DNA from: Christensenellaceae bacterium
GTDB lineage: Bacteria; Bacillota; Clostridia; Christensenellales; CAAEEZ01
Length of the DNA: 20,990 nucleotides
Direction of reading: 5' to 3'
Assembly: GCA_020024085.1 (NCBI GenBank)
Contig: JAHHUG010000016.1
Location: forward strand, 1-20,990
Below, one piece after another: positions 6,650 through 20,200 of this stretch. Each line of letters begins with the position of its first letter. Position 1 is the stretch's first letter. Below the pieces are notes generated by a model. That model saw only the letters and a program-made list of their open reading frames with translations. It was not told the DNA's origin and did no database searches. The translations under genes and the position numbers were made by a program.

Positions 6650-7984
6650 ATGAAACAAGTAGATATAATTACTGAAAAAACATTAACTGATGTTGAAAAG
6701 ATTCAAAAAGCAATAGCTACTAACCCAGAAAGCGAGGTTGAGCTAAAAGGCTTTGTTCACAAAATTAGAACTATGAGTGAGTTCGCATTTGTCATTATTA
6801 GAACAGATAGAGAACTTGTTCAATGCGTACTTGACAAAACAAATTCATTTAATATTAATGACTTACAAGAGGGCGACACCGTTAAAATTGTTGGTACAAC
6901 AAGACTAGACAGCAGGTCTCCACTTGGATTTGAAATAACAATTAAAGAACTAGAAGTTTTAACTAGTCCTCACGAGCAAATGCCATTAAAGATTAATAAA
7001 AGAAACTTTGATGCTACCCTAAATGTAAAACTTGATATGAGACCAATCGCTTTAAGAAATCCTAAAGATAGAGCCGTTTTCAAGATTCAAGAAGGTATCG
7101 TAAGAGGATTTAGAGAGTTTTTATATACTCAAAACTTTACTGAAATTCGTTCACCAAAAATCGTTTCTGAAGGTGCTGAAGGTGGTGCTAATATGTTTGA
7201 GCTAGACTACTTCGGTAGACCTGCATATCTTGCACAAAGCCCTCAATTCTACAAACAAATGATGGTTGGTGTATTTGGCAGAGTTTTTGAAATTGGTGGC
7301 GTTTATAGAGCTGAAAAACATGATACTTCAAGACATATCAACGAGTTTACAGGACTAGATTTTGAAATGGGCTTTATTGATAGCTTTGAAGAAATTATGC
7401 AAATGGAAGCAAGCATGCTTAGATATGTATTTGACCTTCTAAATAGAGACTACAAGAGAGAACTTGATATGTTTGGTGTTACTCTACCAGAGTTCACAAC
7501 CATACCTACAATCACATTTAAGGAAGGAAAAGAAATTACTCAAAAACTTTCTAAAAAGAAGATTGTTGACTTTGGTGACTTCGATGCAGATGAAGAGAAG
7601 ATTATCGGCGATTACATTAAAGAAACAACTGGTTCTGACCTTGTATTTGTTACACACTACCCTTCAAAGAAAAGACCTTTCTATGCTATGGACGACCCAA
7701 CTGACCCAACAGTTACATTAAGTTTCGACCTACTACTAAATGGTGCAGAAATTACTACTGGTGGTCAAAGAATTCACGACTATGATATGCAAGTACAAAA
7801 GATGCTATCAAGAAAAATGGACCCAGAAAGATTTAGCGATTACTTAATGATTCATAAGTATGGTATGCCAAAGCATGGTGGACTTGGTATTGGTCTTGAA
7901 AGATTAACATACAAACTATTAAAGTTATCTAATATTCGTGAAGCTACTCTATTCCCAAGAGATATCAATAGAATTGCTCCATAA
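6650..7984 (+). CDS. aspS: Aspartyl-tRNA synthetase, archaeal/genomic type, probably non-discriminating
   Basis: This class IIb synthetase attaches aspartate to tRNA-Asp. Its 444 residues match the short archaeal-type enzyme rather than the ~590-residue bacterial AspRS with its GAD insertion. An N-terminal OB-fold anticodon domain (about 28-105) is followed by the catalytic core. Motif 1 includes P169, motif 2 has R220-A-E222 in GGVYRAEKHDTSRHINEF, and motif 3 is GLGIGLER at 411-418. In the OB fold H37 (GFVHKIR) and P91 (SPLGFE) occupy positions where, from memory of the Thermococcus work, discriminating enzymes have Trp and Lys and non-discriminating ones His and Pro. It therefore probably also makes Asp-tRNA-Asn, requiring GatCAB, which is not in this window. 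Start is supported by AGGAGA at 6637-6642. Confidence 0.93.
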   Translation: MKQVDIITEKTLTDVEKIQKAIATNPESEVELKGFVHKIRTMSEFAFVIIRTDRELVQCVLDKTNSFNINDLQEGDTVKIVGTTRLDSRSPLGFEITIKELEVLTSPHEQMPLKINKRNFDATLNVKLDMRPIALRNPKDRAVFKIQEGIVRGFREFLYTQNFTEIRSPKIVSEGAEGGANMFELDYFGRPAYLAQSPQFYKQMMVGVFGRVFEIGGVYRAEKHDTSRHINEFTGLDFEMGFIDSFEEIMQMEASMLRYVFDLLNRDYKRELDMFGVTLPEFTTIPTITFKEGKEITQKLSKKKIVDFGDFDADEEKIIGDYIKETTGSDLVFVTHYPSKKRPFYAMDDPTDPTVTLSFDLLLNGAEITTGGQRIHDYDMQVQKMLSRKMDPERFSDYLMIHKYGMPKHGGLGIGLERLTYKLLKLSNIREATLFPRDINRIAP

Positions 7985-7998
7985 TAATTTATAATAAT

Positions 7999-8030
7999 AG
8001 CAACCTTATAATAGGTTGCTTTTTATTTTT
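7999..8030 (+). terminator. Intrinsic terminator after aspS
   Basis: AGCAACCT (7999-8006) pairs with AGGTTGCT (8013-8020) around a TATAAT loop, followed by a T-rich tract (8020-8030). It lies 15 nt past the aspS stop. Confidence 0.92.
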
Positions 8031-8213
8031 AAATTATATTTTAATTTGTTCAAATTACTCTATTTACAATATGATTTATATAGCTACAAATAAACTACTC
8101 TTTTGTATATAATATCAAAACTACACAATGCACTATTAACAAATTATAAAACCGTGTTAAAGGTATTATGAACAAATAATTAATTATTCTAAATGGTTAT
8201 ATATAAAAATTGA
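8031..8213. other. AT-rich gap between aspS and the giant gene
   Basis: No credible ORF is present. A weak plus-strand promoter can be drawn (TTGTTC at 8046-8051, 18-nt spacer, TATGAT at 8070-8075), as can an isolated TATAAT at 8108-8113 without a -35. A short transcript from either would end at the bidirectional terminator at 8214-8247, so a small RNA of about 130-165 nt is possible but unsupported by conserved structure. Confidence 0.3.
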
Positions 8214-8247
8214 AAATAAAAAAGAAGGCAATTAAGCCTTCTTTTTA
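8214..8247. terminator. Bidirectional intrinsic terminator of the giant gene
   Basis: GAAGGC (8224-8229) pairs with GCCTTC (8236-8241) around AATTAA, extended by flanking A and T runs on both sides. It lies 12 nt past the TAA of the giant minus-strand gene and would also stop plus-strand transcripts. Confidence 0.9.
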
Positions 8248-8258
8248 TTTTTAATCAA

Positions 8259-11200
8259 TTATTTGTTTTTTGTTGCTTTAGAAATTTTAATCATTTTAAT
8301 TACAAACAAAGTAACAACTAAAGCCATAATCACACTTAAAACTGTAATTAATACAATTGATTTTACGGTATCCTTTGTAACAGGAGCATCTGCATAAACG
8401 AACCAACCTAAATCATCAGTAACAAATTTAGCATATGTTTCGCCATTCTTTTGGATATACTCAACATTTTGAATTTGTTTGCATACTCCGTTATCAGTAA
8501 CAAGGTACAAGTCCTTATTCTTGAACTTACCATCTACTTTAATTTCGATTATAACAGAAGTATTTAATGCAACATTCTTAGAATTGATAGTAGCATGAGT
8601 TTCATCATCTTCCTTGAATTGAGCATAAACCATTCCGTAAATATTACCAAATAATGAGCCATTTGCTTTTAACATAGCTTTAATATCATTCTCATTACCG
8701 ATTTGATAGAATAATGTAGAATTAACAATTTCTTGTCTCAAGTCATTATTATCGGTAGTATTGATAGATACCTTACCCTCATTATACTTTTCACTAGTGA
8801 TAACTCTTACTGTATAATTTGGATTATCCAAAATATAATTTTCTGTATCAATACCATTAGCGTCCAAACCAGTTAATGAAATCTTAAAGTTATATACACC
8901 AGCAACATCTACATCAAGTACATCAAGTTTGATATTAGCTTCTGTAAGTGCATCAGCATTAAATTTGATACTCTTGATAATATTTGTCTTTAGTTCAGCA
9001 AGACCAGCAGAATCATTTTTAGCAATAGGTGAAATATTGATATAATTTTTACCAACATTATTTACCTTTATCTTGTTTACTCTCATTACAGCTGTTGCAC
9101 AACCCTTTTCAGCATATGCCTTGATATTAGCATCTTTAATAATACTTGTATCAAAGTTGTTAAGACTTCTAATTACATAAGCATCATTGGTTGAATAAGC
9201 AAGTACTGTATATGTACCAACATTAATAACTTCATTTACAACATTACCATTACTATCAAGTATTACTAGCTTAATAAAGTCAACATATTGAGTAGGAATA
9301 CCTGCATATGTCTCTGGATATTTTTGTACAGCATTGTTAAATACTAGATTTACACAATCTTTCATAGCTAAAGATATGCTCTTGTTTACAATATTTACAT
9401 TAGCTATTTTAACAAGTGTATCGTTGTAGTTAACATTTTTATCCCAACCTTTATCAACATAATACTTCTCTGATGTAATTAAAATAGCAAATTCATCTCC
9501 GTAGTTATGAATCTCAAAGTTTCCAGTGAATGGTTCGTAAACACCTTGACTGTTTTTCTTACATAAAGTTTTCTTAAATCTTGCATAAGAAGTATCGTTA
9601 ACATTAAGAACACATCTATTGATTAAGATATCAGCATAATTTCTACCAACTTCAAATTCAAATACATTGTCTTGAGGCATTGCATTGTAAGGAATATCAA
9701 TAGGTTTAATCTCATACTTATAGTCCTTACTATTAAACTCTGCATCATTGAATGAATAATTTAGATAACCTTCTAGTCTGTTGACAATTACTCTTAATGA
9801 ATATTTACCAGCATCACTATTGATATTAGGTTTCTCAATAGAGATATATCTCATAATTTTCTTAGCATCTAATGCAGGAACTCTAGAACCATCGGCAAAT
9901 GATAGAATAATAGCATTCTCAACAGCGTTTAGTTTTTCTCCAAAGAAACTACTTAGATACTTATCAATCATAATTTGAGATGTATCTAATGAGATAATAA
10001 TTTGAAGTGGGTTAACCTCAATTACACCTGGTGCAAAAACTAATTTATAGTTAGCAAGTTTTGTTTCATCACAAGAAATAATCTTGATATCTCTGTAATT
10101 ATTAACATTCAAGATAGAACCAACAGTATTCTTATCGTAACCATAAACAATAGAATCAATAAATGCTTGGTCTTCCTTATCAGAACCTACAAAACCTTCA
10201 AAATTAGGTTTACCAATAAGTTTATTAATATCGGTAGTCATAGGCAACATATCGCCAAATGTAAGTACTAATTTATTTGGTGTAACAACCAAAGTCCTTT
10301 GACCAATTGTTAAATCAGGATACTCTCTTTCGTTAGTTTGAACAATACCATTTGGAGTTTTGTAAGCAATCCTAATGTCATAGTTTCTATATGTTTTACC
10401 ATCACCGAATGTTGTATCAAATCTTAAGTTTTTACACATAAGTGATGTTACGCCTGCATATGGAGAAGTGTATTCGGCATCACAAAGAATTTTGATATTC
10501 TTTTCGTCCTTAGGCATAATACCCTCTAATTTACCAGTAGAAGCAAGAGGCATCTCAAAAATGTAATCTATACCATAAACTGCATTTTTTGTACCATCGT
10601 AAATTTTACCACCAGCAGGTTTGATGTATACATTAATAATTCTCTTTTCAATTACAGATTCTTTTTCGATAAACTCAGGAATTCTCAATTCATACCAATC
10701 AGCTAAAGTATTTTGACCTAATTCCATTATTAGCTCATTTGATAATTGAATATTGATTTTATGTACACCAGCATTAGCTGTATCATAAATATTCTCTGGG
10801 TTAAGAACAAGTATACCATTAATTTGTTTTGTTAAGAATGGCATCAAATCATTTCCATCACTATCAAACTTACCAACTTTAGCTTTAACTCTGCTGTTTA
10901 GATTTGTAGTGCCATCATAAACTTTGTTGAAAATATTATTTGTTTCATCAAAGTAAATTAAGTCTTCTGTAATAATAAACTTTTGGATAAATACTTTTGA
11001 ATAGTATTTACTATCGTGAGTAGAGTTAGCACCAACAACTAGCTTATTATTTTTGAAAATCTTATCAATGTTATTAATAGTATATGAATTTGCAACTTTT
11101 CTTGCAATTTCGGTATCAATACCATTTGGAACCAACTTGATTTCAGGTGCAGGTTTACCAGGTTTAGCCTTTAGAATAATATTTTGAGCAAGACCTGTAA

Positions 11201-14200
11201 TATTATCTTCCAAGCCCATATCAATATAAACCTTTAACTTAAATTGTTCATCAAATGGCAAAATACCATTATCCATAGTACGAGATTTGATAGGCATATA
11301 AATACTTACAGTATTATCTTTATCGCCACCATATACTTTATCATCAATTACTTCAACATTGTAGTTATTAGCATCAGGTCCAAAGTATCTTGTATTATAA
11401 ATAATAATTTGGTCATCTGCAATATCAACTGGACGAGGTTTAATACTACCGTACAATCCTTCAATCTTACCACCGTTCTCAATCTCATAGTTAATCTCGG
11501 CATTAGGGTCATCTTTATCTACTAGGATAGCATGACGAAGAATGATAGGAATCTTTGGACCAGCATATTGAGACTCAAACTCTGCATTACCTCTCATTTC
11601 AAGTTTGATTTTATCCTTATCTTTAGGTAAAACACCACTAGAAATATAATCGCTAGAGCTTAATGATTGGTTAATTTCAATAAATGTATTACCATCATAA
11701 ACCTTTGAAATATTAGCATCAAAGTCAGGTCTTACACTAAATGAAACCAATCTCTTAGTGATAGTTGCTTTAATATCTGATACCTTACCATTTACAACCT
11801 GTTTAATGATACCGACAATATTATTACCCTCAAAACGATAGTTTTTATTTAAGTCACCATTCAAGATTTCTGCTTCTACTTGAATTGTGTAAGAATCAGC
11901 AGAATCTACTCTTGAACCGAAGTTGATTTTGTCAAGATGTAACTTAATTTCAAGATTATCGCCAGCATAAACAAATGGTTTTACATATACTTCACTTCTC
12001 TTCTCATAACCCTCTTGGTCAAGTTCGCTATAAATATACTTGCCTGTGCTATCAGGTTGAACAGAAGGAGTATAGTAAATGCTATTTGTACCATCATATA
12101 TCTTTGTAATGTAAGAATCTTCAGTAGCTACTACATTGCAAGGAGTAATTGTAGCACCTGTATAATCAATATTAAATGTATATACATTGCCAACATTATT
12201 AAACTTAATCTTATGAGCTTCATCAGTACCATTTAGATAAATATTGATATTGCTATAAATATTTTTAATATCAGATGTAAAGCCTAAAGATAATGTTACT
12301 TTATTAGCCTTATCTACATTTTTGTCATTGAAGTTTGCATTTACAATACGACCATTAATCAAACTACTTAATACATCACTAACAATAAAGTCGTAAGATA
12401 CATTTAGTTTTGTTTGAGAATCGTATACCTTTGTAATTGTATCGTTATCAAGTAATGTAGCTATACCATCTTTGTCATACTTAACATTAATTTGCAAATT
12501 AGCTGGAGTAATATTACCTTTACCAGTATAAACTACACTTGAACCACCTTCAACAGTGATTGTTGTATCTCCATTAACTGCAACATTACCCTTTACGATT
12601 TCATAATTTGACTCATCTTTCAATGAAAGTATGTACTTAATGTCAAGGTTATTTAATGCATTTACCTCAGCTAAACCATTGTTATAATAGCCTGCATTAA
12701 TTGCAAACAAACTTTCGGCATTAATCTTGTTTTCGCCATTTTCTGCTTTTATAACAGTGCCATCATTTAGATATCTAACCGAGTACTTTGGATTAACCAA
12801 ATTTGAATTATTATCAAATACTTTATCAAACTTGTTATCATTAAATGATAAGCTATCAACAACCACTTGTCTCTTTGTGATATTAAACTTGTTAACAACA
12901 TTAACATATTTACCATTCATAGAAACGAAGTAGTTATCATCTTTATCTACAATTTCTAGCAAGAAATTATAAGCACCAGCATTGAAAATATTATCGTTTT
13001 CTCTATTTAGGTTTATTTTTTCAAAATCGAAATAATCGAACTTATTGTTGTAACTTACTTCGCCTTTAACTGAAACTACCCAATCAGAAGCAAAACTTGG
13101 TAAATTTGAATCGAATTCAAAACTATCAACTAAGCTATCACCTATTCTGTACTTAACTTCAAGCTTAACTTCCTTTGGCTTAATTACAATTTTACGATTT
13201 AGATTGTCAGCAGGAACTGTATATTCATAGTTTTCAAAGTTTGTACTTGATTTTGATGCAGAGAACCATAAATCTTTGAAATCTAATGTATATTCACCAG
13301 CATTATACAAACCAATAGAACTATAACTTGGTGTATTAAACTTTAATCCACCTTTGTCACTAATTGAAGTTTTACTGCTAATAAATCCATTGATAACAGT
13401 ACCAGTACTATCTTCATTGTCTACAACTTGTAGCATTTCATTTAATAATGCATCAGTAAACAAATCGTCACCATAGAAGAAGCATGTTTCATACTTACCA
13501 TCAACCATGTTGTATGAGAAGAAGTTAGGTTTGAACTCAAATTTTACTTTTCTCTTATTGATTTGTACCTTTAAGTTATTTGCATCATAAGAGTTGAATA
13601 TAAAGTCTTGTTCAGCGACATTACTATTATAGTTAATTTTAATTGTATAAGTATCTGCATTAGCCTTTGTCAAATCGCTAATATTCTTATTTTCTTGGAA
13701 TATGCTTGCACCATCAAATAAGAAGCTAATTTTTTCTTTTAGACTAGCAATTTGCTCTGGAGTTGCAGTAGCACCATCAAACACTACTTTATTTTCAAAA
13801 TCAGTAAATTTGATAGTTTTTAGTAATGCATCAATAATGGCATTATTATCCTTTACATTACCATATACATATACAATATTTGAACCAACAAATGAAACCT
13901 TAACTTTTGTACCTCTAACAATAATAAATTTAGTTTCAGGATTAATCTCTAAACTATAATTTTTCAAAGTAGGGATACTAACTTTTGGTACGATTTGATA
14001 TTTACCTACTGATAATGCACCAGTATTAGAAATGTTATATATATCAAAAGAAATTGCACTAAACTCGGCATAGTCTTTATCAAAATAACCTCTATTTCCG
14101 TTTGTTTTTTCAAATATTGCAGGTATTTTAATACTCTCTGCAGTTGTACCAGCAGATACTTCCATATCATTAACAGAAACACTAACAGGTCTCTTATTAA

Positions 14201-17200
14201 TAGTAATACTTAATGTATTTGGAGTAGCAACTTTACCAGAAACACCTTTAATACTACCTAAAGTATAATATTTATTTGTATTGTCAAAGGTAAATGTAGC
14301 AGTAGGTGTACCAACAGGAGTGTAAGTATCAATACCACTTACACCAAGTGTAACATCAAAGCCCTCAACTACACCATTAGGTGTGATAGTAAGTGGTTGA
14401 CCATAAACAATAGTATCACTTACAACAAAGTCTATTGCCTTTTTGTTGATTGTACCCTCAACTACACCACTAGCGTTAACTATTTCGTAGTTAGATTGAG
14501 TTATACCTTGACCAAATTTTAGTTTTGTAGCATAAGCAACATTGCTTTTACCTATAATGTTTTCAAAGTTAGATACTACATCTTTAAGCTCTACCTCAAC
14601 ATTTTCGCCAGCAACAACACCAAAATTATTAGATGTAATATTTAGTTTTGCATTTGTTGTACCATCAAAATCCTTATTATCAACACTAATTGTAATTGTT
14701 TTCTTTGCAATTTCATTTTGTACATCAATTACAACTGGCTTTATAACAACAGTAAATGTTTTTTCGCCATAATAAGTTTTACCATTTACAACTTTGTCAA
14801 TCTTTGCAGTAAATGTATATGTACCAGCATCTTTGATAGGTGAATTAATATCTGTTGTAACCTCAACATCAGCAGGGATTTCAACATTACCAGTCAAATT
14901 AAATGTTGGATTGAATACTTTACCATCATAAATTAAGTTAGATATATTTTCTTTAATTGCAATATCTACAATTACAACATTAGCATCAATAAAGTGAATT
15001 GTAATTTTGATATTTGCTACATTATAGTTAGTATTTGTGTACTTAACAGTGATAATACCACCATCGTTTAAGCTAGAGAACTCAGAGTCGATAGCTAAAT
15101 CATTATCTCTCTTTAGGTCTTTATTAAGAGTTGCTTTATCCTTCTCAACAATGCCATTAACAACAAAGTCGTTTACATTAAATTTTGCATTTGTAGCATC
15201 TTTTACGAAACTTGTTTTACCATTGTATTGGATTGTAGCATCTTTCTTTGCAACTTCAACTTGAGCTTGTGCACTTCCTAATCCAGCACCTAGTTTGTAG
15301 TTAGCGTTGCTAATAGTTCTTGTAATATTAGCATTACGATTACCAGCATCTGCATTATCCAAAGTACCAGAAATAGTCATCACAACATTATCAGGAGTAC
15401 CAACTAAAGTTACAGTTTGATTAAATGCAGTTGTACCATCATAAACTTTATTTAGTGTAATAGTACCAAAATTCTTTTCAGTAATTATAAATGGCTTAAT
15501 AGCAAATGTATAATGGTCCTTACCATTAAAGTTTACACCACTATAATCTGCATTTTTGTCAACAGTAGCAGTAGTTGTATCAATAAAGATGTTATAACCA
15601 GTACCTACATTGATATATTGCTCTTTAGTATATAGTTTAAATTCTATTACCTTACCATCAGCTGTTGTAAATGTAATCACTTTGTTATAGGTAAATGAAT
15701 TACCCGTATAAATTACATTGTTAAGTGCTGTATCAACAGCTAACTTTAGTCCTTCAAAATCTTTTGCTTCTAAAGTATACAAAGCCTTTAAGATATTAAG
15801 AACAACAGCCTTTTGGTTAATCAAATAGTTCAAACGGATATCTTGTTTATCAGGAGCATAGTAAACCATAATATCATGGCTACCAGCAGCACTATTTATG
15901 TCATTAGCGAAAGTAACAGCATCAACATAACTTGAACCGTTGTTTACTGCAACCTTAAAGTTTGCTTTATCGCTTTCGACAGCACCCATAACTTCGAACT
16001 TAAACTCTGTAATAGCTGATGTAAAGCCTTGACCAAAGTATCTAAATAACTTTGTAAAATCAGTATTTTGACCATTTGCATCAACAAAACTTGTGATTGT
16101 AGCATCAACAGTTTTTGGAGAAATTGTAAATGTAGTAATATTACAAACTGGAACAAACTTATAGTTACGATTTAGGGTTGTTGTTACTTTTGTATCAAAA
16201 TCAGCAACTGCTTTAATTGTATAACCATTTAAGTTTACATTTATAACTTCGCCATCAATATAGAATGCATTATTTGCACCAGTAAAGTTGTATTTATCGA
16301 AGTCGCTTGCAACCAAGAATTGTTTTTTGATTTCATTGATATCATAAGGGAATACCTTTGAGTAATCATCAAAATCGCCATTTACTCCAACCAAAGATTT
16401 TCCATTATATTCTTTTCCAGTAGTAGCCTTACTTAAGTCAATACCAAAATTAATTGTTCTTGGTATAATATTGAAGTCAAACTTATTAGCAATTACATTA
16501 TAGTTATTATGTTTGCCATTTACCTTGAATTGCAAACTATAACCTGTTTTTGCATCATAATAGTTATTGGTTTTAGTAGCTAAAGCACCATTATGGTTGA
16601 TAGAATAAGAAATTAAAGCAGTAATTTCACTAATACTATCACCTGAAACCATATTATCAAATGATACTATGTTAGCATCTAGGAAGTTTTGTGGTACATT
16701 ACCATATTCAATACTATTATATTTGCTATCAATATTTAGTGTAATATTTCTTTTTACGATATTAAACTTATTAGTTTTATTATCAGCTTTGATAATAAAG
16801 TTACCTTTATTACCCTCCACATACAAATTAGATAAATCAATATAATATGGGTGATTTATGTCGTTTACAGGAGTTTTTACACTGATAGGTGTTTTATCTT
16901 GTTCGCTAATTACAAGCTTTAGATTACCAAGAATATTACCGATTTGTAGTGTAGAACCATCTTTTAATTGAAGACCATCAATAACTGCTTTTTTAACAGC
17001 CTTTAAAGCATTCTCAATTTCAGCATCGTTTGAACCATAAATAATATCAGGAACATCAGATAGTTCAATAGTAATAGTACGAGGTACAATCTTAATTTTC
17101 AAAACAACATCTTGTTGATTAATTTTGAAATTAAAGTTGTAGTTATCAGCAACAGGATTATCTGTTTTTGACTTGAATGTAAGATTTCTAATAGAACCAG

Positions 17201-20200
17201 TAATATTATCACCAGTACCCTCAACGGCAAATTCCATATCAAGTACATCACTTGTACCTGTAATCAAATCGAAGTCAATATTAATAGGCTCACCAAATTG
17301 TTGTGTGATAACCTTAAAGCCATCTATATCTTCAAAATTAAAGTTACCTTTGATATTAACATCAACATCTCTACGGATAATATTAACAATTACAGTTTTT
17401 GCCTCTCTGGTATAAATCCTATCAACATCGTTTTTAATAGAAACAGATAGTTTGTTACCACCATTTACAAAGTTTTTGATACCAGTCCAAACATTATCAA
17501 CATAGTTATCACTAACAATACCCCTTATGATTGGGCTACCACCATTTACATCTTTAATTGTAAAATCCATATCAGTAGCATCATAACGATATTTAGGTGT
17601 AGTGTTGATATCATTTGTTAAAGGCAAGTCTTTAGCATATATATCTATATTAATATATTTATTAACTAGTAAATCAATATTTACTTGTTCATATTTGCTA
17701 TCAACTGTCTCGCCAAATACGAAATCAGTTTTTGGAGCTGATGCATCTTCAAATGTTTGATTCAATGTACCATCAGCACTCTTTATTGTCATACCAACAT
17801 ATTTAAAATCTTGATATTGTGGAACTTGATTTACTTTTATTGTAAGTTTTTCGCCCCTAGCATAAATCCTATTAACAATAGAAGCTAAATCTTTTTCTTC
17901 TAATCTAGTTTCAATATTATCAGTAAGGTCGGTTGTCTCATTAATTTCAATATAATCGTTAAACAATTTCTCAAAGTGGAATACTTTCATATTGCCAACT
18001 TTATACTCTCTGTCATCATATTGAATATTAGGCAAATTAATTGTAGTTAGGTTACCTGCTTGGTCGGTAATATCCAAAACAAGCTTATTATTTGCTTGAT
18101 TAGTTAATGGTACGAATACAAGAATATAGCCTTGATAACTTTGAGCCTCAACTTTAACATTTGTACCTTTTACGGTAAATGTATAATTGTCATAGTAGTC
18201 AGACATACTTTCTTTATCGCAATTAACAAAGAAATACATACCACCCTTGTCTTTTCTTGGCAATTTGAATGAATTATCTACGCTTGACAAGAACTTATTA
18301 TTATCTCTAAAAGTGTACCAACCATTTTTTAATCCCTCTAGTGTATTGGCATCAAGCATTGGCAACTCATTTAATTTATCAAATGGCTTTTGAGTATCTA
18401 CTTGAAGTCGTAATTCGGTTGTATTAAATTGAGTAGGCTTACCTAATTTATAGCCATTTACATATAGTTTGTCAATGTGGAAATTTAGATTAATTTTAGG
18501 TATCTTATTAAGGTCAACAACTGCATAATAATATCCTTCTTCAACAGTTACTCCACTTGGAAGTTCGCTACCATTAGAAGCTGTCTTTTTAATAAAATTA
18601 CAGAACTCAAATCCATCATTACCTGTAATGATATCAAATTTTACAGGGAAATGGAAATCAGTATCATTAAAATTAAACTTAATAACAATTTTATCAGTTG
18701 TTACCCAGTTTGAAACTTGGTTAAACTCTGTTGAAGTCAACCATTTATTAGTATAAACTTTAATATCATTAAACGAGTACTCTGCATTATTTTCATAGTT
18801 AAAGTAATCTACTTTATATTCAGAAGCATTACCTGCTTTATCTGTAACATTATAAAATACTACATACCTACCGTAACCCCAATTAGCTGATTTATCGGTA
18901 AAGAAATTAGAATACAAATCTACAAGTTTGATATTCTTTGTAGAAACACTACCTGAAGATAAATCATATGTAGCTGATTTTGAACCAGCTATCAAACTAT
19001 TAGGATTAGTAACTGTCTCATCGTCGCCAATCTTTTTTAAGTAAACATTAAGTTTATCTACACCAGCTGCAGATGCACCATTACGATTATTTTTTTCATC
19101 AATAGTATCAACGAGGTTACTAATATTAAACGACTCTGCACTATTTGTAAACCACTTACCAGCTAAATCTGATTTAGGTAGTTGTGGTGCACCAGCATCA
19201 ATATTTGATTCACTAGCATCTTGAGTAAGTGAAGTAGAAGACTCTTGTAAATTCTTATACTTGTATCTGTCATACAATCTTACTCTATACTTACCGTTTT
19301 GTGTGATATAAAATTTGAAAGTATAAATTTTGTAATTTCCACTATCTACTACTTTTGTATCATACCAAGAACCATTAACTTTATCATTATCTGTTAATGT
19401 AATTTCTTTCATGTTAGCAGTATCGTTATCATTACTGCATCTAGTAGTATCTATAAGCTTAATTGTAAGCGATGTATTACCTGTTGGGTTTAGGAAATGC
19501 TCTACATGATTTGAACCAAGTATTTTTTTATCTATTGCAACTTCAAATGAAGCTACTCTTTTAGCAGTTGTTCCGTTAATGTAATTAGAAGTTTCTAAAT
19601 TTAGAGAAGTATGAATATTAGGAGCCTTTAATCTAAATGTAAGTTTTACATTGCTAACATTTAGGTAGTTGTTCCATTCTTGATTAGTTCTACCATTTAA
19701 GCTATTAGTATCATTAGACATTACGCCAATAACTAATTTAATCCAAGTATTGCCGTTCATATCAACTTCACCTGTTGTACGAACAACCTTTTCATCGGCA
19801 CTATCAGTACCATTACCAGTTACTTGTGCATTCGAAACTTTATTAAAACCTAAATCTTTTGCATCGGTATTAGGTTTGGTACCAACTTGCATATCCATAA
19901 CTGGTATAAATTTACAATCTGGACGATATGGAGAACCAAGACCTTGGAAATAAACCTCACCAATAACAGCCTTAGTACCAATATTAGCTGAGGCAGAAAC
20001 AGAAATATAAGGTGCAATATCAGCTGGAATTTGAATAAAGGTATACATCAAGCCATTGTTAATTCTCCATTGCTTTGAATCGTTAGAACCACTTCTACCT
20101 TGAAGCCAACCATCCATATGATAACAAAGTTTATCTGGAGATAATGTAGTTCTTACATTCATTCCATTTTGTCCACTATGCCAACCATAAAAACCTGTAC

